A stretch of 6,739 nt of DNA, from assembly GCA_021781255.1 (NCBI GenBank), contig JAJXXG010000992.1, positions 1 to 6,739 on the forward strand, given 5' to 3'. A model generated the notes under the pieces. The model was not told the origin of the DNA, did no database searches, and saw only the letters and a list, made by a program, of their open reading frames with translations. The stretch is from Acidobacteriota bacterium. Lineage in GTDB: Bacteria > Acidobacteriota > Terriglobia > Terriglobales > Acidobacteriaceae. A program made the position numbers and the translations under genes. How positions within the stretch are numbered: the first letter of the stretch is position 1; every line of letters begins with the position of its first letter. This document shows, one piece after another, positions 1 to 5,271 of the stretch.

Positions 1-812
1 GGCGCAGCATGGAAGTGGCGGCGCTGATTGTGGATCGGCACTTGCCGTTGATTCAAAAACGCGACCTGAAAGATCTGGCGAAGGCGGCTCAGGTGACTGT
101 GGATGAGGCGCAGGCTGGCGTGGAGTTTATCCGCACGCTCGATCCGAGACCAGGACGACTATATAACCGCGAGCAGACGCGGCTGATTGAGCCAGACGTG
201 GTGTTTGTGAAGCGCGGCGGCGAATGGGTGGTGACGATGAATGAAGAAGACCTGCCCAGCCTGCGATTGAGCCAGCGTTACCGGCGGATGCTGGTGGCCG
301 ATGGCACAGACAAGGAAGTGAAGGAGTATGTGAAGGAGCGGTTCCGCTCGGCGATGCAACTGATGCGCAACATTGCGCAAAGGCGGAACACGATTCTGCG
401 AACCTGCGACGTGATTGTGCGGAGGCAAGGGGACTTTCTGGAGCATGGGATTGAGGCGCTTCGGCCGATGATGATCAAGGAAGTGGCCGAAGAGATTGGC
501 GTACATCCCTCTACGGTGAGCCGGGCGGTGGCGAACAAATATGCGCACACGCCGCAGGGCGTGATTGAGCTGAGGTTCTTTTTCTCAGAGGGCGCGAACG
601 GGCCGGAGGGCGCGGATACGCCGCTTCTGGTGCTGAAGCGCAAGGTGCGCAAGCTGATTGAAGACGAAGACCCGAAGCGGCCATTGACCGACGACCAGAT
701 TGCCGCGCTGCTGCAGTCGCAAGGCATCCAGCTGACACGGCGCACAGTGGCGAAGTATCGCGAAGATATGAACATCCCCTCCACGCATCAGCGACGCCGG
801 CGCGACGGCTGA
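1..812 (+). CDS. rpoN: RNA polymerase sigma-54 factor, C-terminal part (5' end outside window)
   Basis: Sigma-54 directs RNA polymerase to -24/-12 promoters and needs an AAA+ activator to open DNA. The open frame runs in from the left edge (first whole codon at base 3), so the Met at 9 is internal. About 269 residues are visible. They start in the core-binding domain and pass through E-D-L-P-S-L-R-L and the R-R-N-T-I-L segment. The helix-turn-helix follows (I-K-E-V-A-E-E-I-G-V-H-P-S-T-V-S-R-A-V, bases about 471-530). The RpoN box TRRTVAKYRE lies at bases 735-764; the family form is ARRTVAKYRE. The C-terminus is intact and ends in the usual basic tail (QRRRR). The missing 5' part should hold the activator-interacting region I. 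Downstream, hpf and rapZ are the standard rpoN neighbours. I saw no convincing -24/-12 promoter in the window. Confidence 0.97.
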   Translation, partial: RSMEVAALIVDRHLPLIQKRDLKDLAKAAQVTVDEAQAGVEFIRTLDPRPGRLYNREQTRLIEPDVVFVKRGGEWVVTMNEEDLPSLRLSQRYRRMLVADGTDKEVKEYVKERFRSAMQLMRNIAQRRNTILRTCDVIVRRQGDFLEHGIEALRPMMIKEVAEEIGVHPSTVSRAVANKYAHTPQGVIELRFFFSEGANGPEGADTPLLVLKRKVRKLIEDEDPKRPLTDDQIAALLQSQGIQLTRRTVAKYREDMNIPSTHQRRRRDG

Positions 813-1092
813 ACCAATATCTGAAAAGACTGAATTCAGAGCCGAGAACGCAGACTACGCATTCGTGTGGGCGGGATAACCATTCTCGCGAAGCAGTCGT
901 CTAAGCGAGTGGACCTAAGCAAAACCAAGGTCCCAGTGCCCTGTTGAAGTTGGCGAAGGTTGACGCTCCCTGCAGGCCGCGTCGATTTATGTAGTTTGCC
1001 ATCAGGACACATCTACCTTGATTTTGCGACGAGCCCCTGGTACGCGGGGAACGCGGGGGCAATCACACAAATTAACCCGAGGAGTACTTCGC
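813..1092. other. Intergenic region between rpoN and the secreted-protein gene
   Basis: This 280-base stretch has no gene I can support. It holds a small inverted repeat, GGACCT/AGGTCC (911-916 with 928-933, 11-base loop), without a T-run. A TTGACG hexamer at 960-965 has no good -10 box after it. Two tandem 9-mers, ACGCGGGGA and ACGCGGGGG, lie at 1042-1059. GCCCC at 1033-1037 could pair with GGGGC at 1056-1060. The promoter of the next gene probably lies here, but I cannot place it. Confidence 0.5.
1079..1084 (+). promoter_or_regulatory. Ribosome binding site of the secreted-protein gene
   Basis: GAGGAG sits 8 bases before the ATG at 1093. The encoded protein then begins directly with a signal peptide, so this site fixes the start. 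The frame is open further upstream (a TTG at 1018), but that would bury the signal peptide behind 25 extra residues. Confidence 0.75.
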
Positions 1093-1725
1093 ATGAAATG
1101 TGGAGCTGCAGTAACTTTGTCTCTCGCAGTTGCTTCTTTGACACTCTTGAGTCCACCACTTGCGCGCGCGGCGGGAGTGAACTCGCCGCATGCGTCGGCT
1201 AACAGAACGATGAGTTATGCAAAATCCGAGGCGATGCGAATGATTCCTGTTGATGCGTCGCTGCAACGGAACCTGGATGCGCGCAAAGACAAGCCGGGAG
1301 CCGAGTTTGAGGCACGGCTAAATTCGACAGTGCACTTGAAAAATGGCCCCAAACTGCCTAGTGGAACCATGCTGCTGGGAACCGTGACGACCGACCACAT
1401 GAGAGTGCGGGGAACTTCTCGGCTGGCGCTCAGGTTCACTGAAGCGAAGCTGAAGGACGGGAAAGATATTCCGATCAAGGCGACAATTGTGAACGTTTCG
1501 CAACCGAACTATGGGTACTCCATGGATGGGACGAGCCCAGCATTGATATGGTCTGACAAGACACTTCAGGTGGACGAGCTCGACGCACTTTCCGGCGTGG
1601 ATCTGCACAGCAAAATCAGCGCCAAGAATTCGGGTGTGTTTATCTCTCACAAGAAGGACAACATGAAGCTTAGTGCCGGAACGCGATTTACGCTGGCGAT
1701 TGCGGCCAAGAAGAAGGCTGCCTAA
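1093..1725 (+). CDS. Small exported protein of unknown function, VirB10/TrbI-like beta-rich domain suspected
   Basis: The product has 210 residues. Residues 1-27 form a classic Sec signal peptide: a short n-region with Lys2, the hydrophobic run A-V-T-L-S-L-A-V-A-S-L-T-L-L, and a likely cut after the A-R-A at 24-26. The mature protein should therefore be periplasmic or secreted; there is no lipobox and no second membrane segment. Residues about 70-135 and 200-206 carry repeated short beta-type stretches: V-H-L-K-N-G-P-K-L-P-S-G-T, L-L-G-T-V, R-L-A-L-R-F, L-K-D-G-K-D-I-P-I and L-S-A-G-T-R-F. The pattern of Pro-x-Gly-Thr, Leu-x-Gly and Asp-Gly-x-x-Ile-Pro-Ile resembles the VirB10/TrbI barrel. 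I also associate it with small exported acidobacterial proteins, from memory. No catalytic motif is visible. The tail is Lys/Ala-rich. It lies between rpoN and hpf but has its own ribosome site and probably its own promoter. Its function is unknown. Confidence 0.85.
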   Translation: MKCGAAVTLSLAVASLTLLSPPLARAAGVNSPHASANRTMSYAKSEAMRMIPVDASLQRNLDARKDKPGAEFEARLNSTVHLKNGPKLPSGTMLLGTVTTDHMRVRGTSRLALRFTEAKLKDGKDIPIKATIVNVSQPNYGYSMDGTSPALIWSDKTLQVDELDALSGVDLHSKISAKNSGVFISHKKDNMKLSAGTRFTLAIAAKKKAA

Positions 1726-1755
1726 GCTGAACAGATAGAACGGAGAGGCGCAGGA

Positions 1756-1803
1756 CTGGCATGAGGTGGAGGCGGATTCGACCTGCCGCCTCCAACATGC
1801 CAG
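1756..1803. terminator. Long inverted repeat after the secreted-protein gene, possible terminator
   Basis: CTGGCATG (1756-1763) pairs with CATGCCAG (1796-1803), and GGAGGCGG (1768-1775) pairs with CCGCCTCC (1786-1793). This gives two perfect 8-bp helices separated by a 4/2 internal loop and closed by a 10-base loop. It begins 30 bases after the stop codon, which fits a transcription end. No T-run follows on either strand, so it is not a textbook intrinsic terminator. It may instead stabilise the 3' end of the mRNA. Confidence 0.5.
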
Positions 1804-1885
1804 TGAGCGTTGCAAGTGCCGCTACCGAGTCTGCAAGTGCAGGCTGGATGGTTCTCAAGACACGAAAGATGTGAGCCCTGCCACA

Positions 1886-1913
1886 TTGCGCATAGGCGCT
1901 GGGTGGCTATAAT
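1886..1913 (+). promoter_or_regulatory. Candidate housekeeping-sigma promoter for hpf
   Basis: A perfect -10 hexamer TATAAT (1908-1913) lies 16 bases after TTGCGC (1886-1891), which matches the -35 consensus at the first three positions. The start point would be near 1919-1921, giving a leader of about 255 bases before hpf. An ATG at 1921 lies practically on the predicted start point. It is the only perfect TATAAT I found in the window. Confidence 0.45.
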
Positions 1914-2175
1914 CGCTGATATGCTCTGCCGTGTATCCCACCAGCGCATACTCCACCTTTTTATTCCTGAGACATTCTGTGCAAATGAGTGGCGTTTTGC
2001 GGCCAGAGAAGGATTTGACCGCCGGAGATGGAACGCAGCAGGAGATTGTGCGGGATTGCCGAAGAGAGAAGGCGTCATTGGCGCGGATGGGGCGGTTTTT
2101 GTCTGTAATTCGATGTGAAACCACCGTTCTGCTGCCGGCTGGAAGGGCGGAAAGAACGAGGAGCGGAGGCTGACC

Positions 2176-2805
2176 ATGGATGTGGAATATACCGCCAGGC
2201 AAGTGAGTGTTCCCAAAGCTCTGCGGGCGCAGGCTGAGGAGGGCATGGAACGGATCGCCCGGATACTGGGCAAGACAGCGCGCGCCAGTCTGACGTTTCG
2301 CGCGCAGCGACACCTGCACATTGCGGAACTTACGGTGAAGGCGCGGACACAGACAATTGTTGCTGCAGGGAAGGCGGCCACACTGGAATCAGCCTTGCGG
2401 AAAGCGCTCGCGCATGCAGAACTGCAGGCGCAGCGATATAGGGATCGGAAATACGAACGCAAGAGACTGCCGAAGGAAGAGAAGGTGCTGACGGCACCGC
2501 CGGTGGTACGGCCCAAAACGCGTGCAGCTGAGCCTGAGCTGGCAGCAGGCAATGGGAAGCCGGCTCGAGCGAAGACGGCGACGGCGATTCCAGTACACTC
2601 CTTCCCGTTGAATTCGACTGTGGTGGAACCGCACGTGCAAAAGAGCAGCGAGGCGCTGAGCATGAGGCCAATGACAATTGAGCAGGCGGTGAAGGAAGCG
2701 GAATTCCGCGACCGGGATCTTTTGATCTTCAGAAGTCCGGCGGGCGAGCTTTTTGTGCTGCACCGGCGCAAAGACGGACAGATGGAGTTGGTGGAGATAC
2801 CCTGA
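2176..2805 (+). CDS. hpf: Ribosome hibernation promoting factor, long form
   Basis: Long HPF binds the decoding region of the 30S subunit and dimerises 70S ribosomes into inactive 100S particles under stress or starvation. The product is 209 residues, the length of the long form. Residues 1-100 are the S30AE domain, starting M-D-V-E-Y-T-A-R-Q-V and ending in the basic helix Q-R-Y-R-D-R-K-Y-E-R-K. Residues 101-155 are a low-complexity Pro/Ala/Lys linker. Residues 156-209 are the dimerisation domain, with M-R-P-M-T-I-E-Q-A-V near its start and the hallmark H-R-R-K-D-G at 196-201. GGAGG at 2165-2169, 6 bases before the ATG, fixes the start. A TATAAT promoter candidate lies about 260 bases upstream. 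Its place after rpoN and before rapZ is the usual one. The next gene begins 108 bases downstream. Confidence 0.95.
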   Translation: MDVEYTARQVSVPKALRAQAEEGMERIARILGKTARASLTFRAQRHLHIAELTVKARTQTIVAAGKAATLESALRKALAHAELQAQRYRDRKYERKRLPKEEKVLTAPPVVRPKTRAAEPELAAGNGKPARAKTATAIPVHSFPLNSTVVEPHVQKSSEALSMRPMTIEQAVKEAEFRDRDLLIFRSPAGELFVLHRRKDGQMELVEIP

Positions 2806-2913
2806 ACCGAAGAAACGGGCAGAGCTGCTGCAGGTTTTTGACTGGTGAAATCCGCGGCTGTGTTGTCTCGCAAGTGAGTTTTGGCGAGGCATATTCCGGT
2901 GTAGGATGTGTCC

Positions 2914-3843
2914 ATGACGCCTGAGAAAAGGGCGCTGCAAGGGGATCTGCACGATATGGCTGAAAGGAAAGGGCGGCTGCCGCAGGCTCCCGGCAAGCAG
3001 CTCGTGATTGTGACGGGGATTTCCGGCTCCGGAAAGGCCTCAGCGCTGAAGGACTTTGAAGACCTCGGCTATCACGCGGTGGACAATCTGCCGCTGGAGT
3101 TGCTGCCGGAGTTTGCCGGTCTGGTGGGCCGGTCCGATGAGATTCAGCGGGCGGCGATTGTGGTGGATGTACGCGAAGGGCCGACGCTGGACAGGCTCCC
3201 TGAGATTCTGAAAAAGGTGAGGCAGGTGCTTCCGACGCGCGTGGTGTTTCTGGACGCGCAGGACGCAGTGCTGGTGCGGCGGTACTCAGAGACGCGGCGG
3301 CCGCATCCACTGAGGAAATCGGAGACGGTGGAGCGGTCGATTGTGGAAGAGCGACAGCTTCTGGATCCGATTCGCAATGTTGCCGACACGCTGGTGGATA
3401 CGTCGAACTTCAACGTGCACGAGTTGCGCGCGCATATTCAGTCGCGGTTTGGGCAGGGAGAAAAGTCGCGGCGGCTGCTGGTTTCGTGCTTGAGTTTTGG
3501 ATTCAAGAACGGCGTGCCGCTGGATGCGGACATGGTGTTCGATATACGGTTTCTGCCAAATCCGCATTTCGTGCCGGAGTTCAGGAAGAAAACGGGCAAG
3601 GATCCACGCGTTGCGGCCTATGTGCGCGGGTTTCCACAGACGGAGGAGTTTCTGACGAAGGTGACGGAGCTGCTTCTCTACTTACTCCCCAAATATGTGG
3701 ACGAAGGGAAGAGTTACTTGACGGTGGCTTTTGGATGTACGGGCGGCCAGCACCGCAGCGTAATGATGGCGGAGGAGATGAGGAAGCGGCTAAAGAAGGC
3801 GGGTTATCAAGTGAAGGCGATTCACAGGGATATACCGCGATAG
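2914..3843 (+). CDS. rapZ: RapZ/YvcJ-family nucleotide-binding protein (RNase adapter family)
   Basis: In enterobacteria RapZ binds the sRNAs GlmY and GlmZ and delivers GlmZ to RNase E, tuning glucosamine-6-phosphate synthesis. In Bacillus the homologue YvcJ binds and hydrolyses nucleotides. The role in this organism is not known. The product is 309 residues from ATG 2914. The P-loop G-I-S-G-S-G-K-A is at 35-42, followed by D-F-E-D-L-G-Y and V-D-N-L-P. Then come F-L-D-A (112-115), the Y-S-E-T-R-R-P-H-P-L block (124-133), F-L-P-N-P-H-F (213-219) and the C-terminal G-C-T-G-G-Q-H-R-S-V at 274-283. All family blocks are present. Position 42 is Ala instead of the usual Ser/Thr. The start is uncertain: a GTG at 2908 and an ATG at 2956 (after AAGGGGA) are alternatives, and the latter would bring the P-loop nearer the N-terminus, as in E. 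coli. No PTS gene follows. Confidence 0.93.
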   Translation: MTPEKRALQGDLHDMAERKGRLPQAPGKQLVIVTGISGSGKASALKDFEDLGYHAVDNLPLELLPEFAGLVGRSDEIQRAAIVVDVREGPTLDRLPEILKKVRQVLPTRVVFLDAQDAVLVRRYSETRRPHPLRKSETVERSIVEERQLLDPIRNVADTLVDTSNFNVHELRAHIQSRFGQGEKSRRLLVSCLSFGFKNGVPLDADMVFDIRFLPNPHFVPEFRKKTGKDPRVAAYVRGFPQTEEFLTKVTELLLYLLPKYVDEGKSYLTVAFGCTGGQHRSVMMAEEMRKRLKKAGYQVKAIHRDIPR

Positions 3844-3856
3844 CTCGACTGCGAGC
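3843..3856 (+). terminator. Weak hairpin at the rapZ stop codon
   Basis: GCTCG (3843-3847) and CGAGC (3852-3856) form a 5-bp stem with a 4-base loop. It starts in the last base of the rapZ stop codon and is followed by AGGTTTGATT. It is the only structure in the 40 bases between the convergent rapZ and hydrolase genes. The stem is short and the T-tract poor, so termination here is only a possibility. Confidence 0.25.
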
Positions 3857-3883
3857 AGGTTTGATTCGGCCGGGAAAAATTCT

Positions 3884-4858
3884 TCAGCAGGTCATTCCAT
3901 CGCTTAGCTGGCAGGCGGGGAAGTTGCGGCCGTGATTGGGAAGGTCGCGGAGCCAAGCGTCGAGGATGCGAGTGAAGTCTTTGTCCGAATTGGCGGAAGA
4001 GACCACCCACACTAATGATTTGGGGCCGGGAATTTTCTGAAAAGCGGCTGGGCGTTCGGGCAACGAGAGCAGGCCTGGCGGAGAAGTCTTCTCCAGCCAT
4101 AGGGCTGGCGTTTGCAGGCGTGAGGTGGCTTTGTCGAGGTCCCAGCGATCGCTAACAAGCGAGTGCGCGGGGACGATGTGCGCGCGAGGATCGTGGAAGA
4201 TGGCGGAAGTCGGATCAGGTAGAGGATCTTCGAGGACAACTCCGGCGAGTTTCGGGTGCGCAGCGGCGACTTCCACGGCGAGGTTTGCGCCGAGGCCCTG
4301 ACCGACGAGCAGGATTGAGCCGGGCGCGGCGTATCGCGTGCTGGTGAGATATTGGAGTGCCCAATTGGTGTCCTGTAGGAATCGGGCTTCACTGGGGTGA
4401 ACGAATTCGCTGCGGCCATAGCCGCGGTAGTCGATGGCGAGGATGGTGAGGCCAGTGGCGTGAAGTCGCTGGAGATCGTCGACTGTGTTGCTGAGATTGC
4501 CGTTGGCACCGTGGAGATAGAGAACGGTGATGTTGGCAAAAGGCGCTCCGGGAGAAGCGGGAATCCACCAGCCGGAGAGGCGCTGGACGCCAGCCTGCGT
4601 GGTGGCGAGGCCGATGGGATCGAATGCGAGGCCGACAGAGGCTGGAGTGCGAGAGAGTTCGGATGTTGGGTGGTAGAGAAGCTGCCAACTGCCCTGCCAG
4701 AAGACGAAGCAGAGAGCGACCCATGCGAGAAAGATGGAGCCGACGACGACGGAACCGAGCACGGTGATGAGCCAGATGGGCGAGACAGTTGGCTGCTGCG
4801 CGGCTGTGCCGGATTGCGAGGTGCGGGCCGAATTGCGCGAGGGTTCTTGCTTGGGCAT
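3884..4858 (-). CDS. Membrane-anchored alpha/beta-hydrolase-fold protein, apparently lacking the catalytic triad
   Basis: The product is 324 residues from ATG 4858. A polar N-tail is followed by one strong membrane segment (about 27-53, P-I-W-L-I-T-V-L-G ... C-F-V-F). The rest should form an extracytoplasmic or membrane-attached alpha/beta-hydrolase domain of the BEM46/ABHD13-like type. Family marks are V-L-Y-L-H-G-A-N-G-N (112-121, oxyanion region), A-I-D-Y-R-G-Y-G-R-S-E (141-151) and the elbow V-G-Q-G-L-G-A (185-191). The elbow normally reads G-x-S-x-G. Here residue 188 is Gly (GGC, bases 4295-4297), one transition from AGC Ser. After the strand P-A-L-W-L-E-K (251-257) there is no D-x-x-V-P acid motif. 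At S-S-A-N-S-D (287-292) there is no catalytic His. The frame is otherwise intact. An alternative GTG start at 4897 adds 13 residues; neither start has a well-spaced ribosome site. The gene converges on rapZ and diverges from the Rieske gene. Confidence 0.85.
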   Translation of the reverse strand: MPKQEPSRNSARTSQSGTAAQQPTVSPIWLITVLGSVVVGSIFLAWVALCFVFWQGSWQLLYHPTSELSRTPASVGLAFDPIGLATTQAGVQRLSGWWIPASPGAPFANITVLYLHGANGNLSNTVDDLQRLHATGLTILAIDYRGYGRSEFVHPSEARFLQDTNWALQYLTSTRYAAPGSILLVGQGLGANLAVEVAAAHPKLAGVVLEDPLPDPTSAIFHDPRAHIVPAHSLVSDRWDLDKATSRLQTPALWLEKTSPPGLLSLPERPAAFQKIPGPKSLVWVVSSANSDKDFTRILDAWLRDLPNHGRNFPACQLSDGMTC

Positions 4859-4960
4859 GGCGGATTTGAGCGCCGGCGTATGGGAGCACCGAGGCACTCC
4901 TTTATGCTAATTGGGCAACATGCGGCGTGGCGACAAGTGCGCTGAAACGGGAGGTTGAGG
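4859..4960. promoter_or_regulatory. Divergent intergenic region between the hydrolase and Rieske genes
   Basis: These 102 bases must hold the - strand promoter of the hydrolase gene and probably the + strand promoter of the Rieske gene. The AT-rich patch TTTATGCTAATT (4901-4912) is the likeliest core on either strand: TATGCT read forward, TAGCAT read in reverse. I could not pair either with a convincing -35 box. If the hydrolase starts at GTG 4897, the region is shorter. Confidence 0.3.
4949..4954 (+). promoter_or_regulatory. Ribosome binding site of the Rieske gene
   Basis: GGGAGG lies 6 bases before the ATG at 4961. It decides for that start over the in-frame TTG at 4955, which would overlap the site's correct spacing. 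Confidence 0.75.
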
Positions 4961-5269
4961 ATGAGCGAGTTTGTGCGGATATGCGGGCAGTCGGAGGTTC
5001 CGTCGCCGGGCAAAGTGAAGGAAATTATGGTGGCGGGGCGCGCGTTTTGCGTGGCAAACCTGAGCGGAACAATTTGCGTGCTGAACGGGGAGTGTCCGCA
5101 CGAGGGCGGACCTCTGGGCGAAGGGCATATTGAGGATGGGCGCGTGGTGTGTCCGTGGCACGAGTATGCGTTTGACCTGCGGACGGGCGCGGCTGCGGAC
5201 GATCCGGAGATGAAGGCCGAGGTGTATGAGTGCCTGGTGGAAGACGGTGAGCTGAAGGCGAAGATTTGA
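4961..5269 (+). CDS. Rieske-type [2Fe-2S] ferredoxin-like protein
   Basis: This is a soluble single-domain Rieske protein of 102 residues, about the size of NirD (nitrite reductase small subunit) or BphF-type ferredoxins. The cluster site is complete: Cys45-Pro-His47, then sixteen residues, then Cys64-Pro-Trp-His67. The segments read C-P-H-E-G-G-P-L-G-E-G and V-V-C-P-W-H-E-Y-A-F-D-L. Two Cys and two His bind the cluster, and it should carry single electrons in the cytoplasm. There is no signal peptide and no membrane segment. No oxygenase, reductase or nitrite reductase gene lies beside it, so its partner cannot be named. Calling it nirD or bphF would be unsupported. It starts divergently from the hydrolase gene and ends two bases from the convergent acyltransferase stop codon. 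Confidence 0.93.
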   Translation: MSEFVRICGQSEVPSPGKVKEIMVAGRAFCVANLSGTICVLNGECPHEGGPLGEGHIEDGRVVCPWHEYAFDLRTGAAADDPEMKAEVYECLVEDGELKAKI

Positions 5270-5271
5270 CC

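Larger units (their letters stand above)
1726..2175. other. 450-base gap upstream of hpf: hairpin, promoter candidate and leader
   Basis: No gene in this gap is well supported. From left to right it holds a long hairpin (1756-1803), a 9-base direct repeat TGCAAGTGC (1811-1819 and 1832-1840), a promoter candidate with a perfect TATAAT (1886-1913) and about 255 bases of leader before hpf. Two overlapping short + strand frames cross the leader (1921-2118 and 1985-2173), and a - strand frame covers most of it. None has a good ribosome site or a recognisable product. Confidence 0.5.

Noticed and set aside
1768..1794. Possible tRNA or tmRNA 3' end (ATTCGAC followed by CCGCCTCCA)
   Set aside because: With TTCGA in the T-loop register the T-stem does not pair, no matching 5' acceptor half is present, and the bases are better explained by the simple hairpin at 1756-1803.
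1855..2319. 154-codon - strand frame across the hpf leader, with a C-x2-C pair
   Set aside because: It overlaps the start of hpf and its ribosome site, has no recognisable domain and no ribosome site, and looks like a chance frame opposite GC-rich coding sequence.
2819..2839. Small terminator-like element after hpf (GCAG/CTGC stem, then five Ts)
   Set aside because: The 4-bp stem is too weak to support a terminator, and hpf and rapZ could well be co-transcribed.
2838..2866. Promoter candidate before rapZ (TTGACT with TGTTGT at 17 bases)
   Set aside because: The -35 box is good, but the -10 box matches at only three of six positions, so it is not distinguishable from chance.
1722..2996. 424-codon - strand frame over hpf and its leader
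   Set aside because: It is a shadow of hpf: Ser/Arg/Cys-rich, no domain, and it overlaps a clearly real gene.
4012..5013. 333-codon - strand frame overlapping the hydrolase gene
   Set aside because: It is low-complexity Pro/Ser/Arg sequence in a shifted frame of the real hydrolase gene, with no family features.
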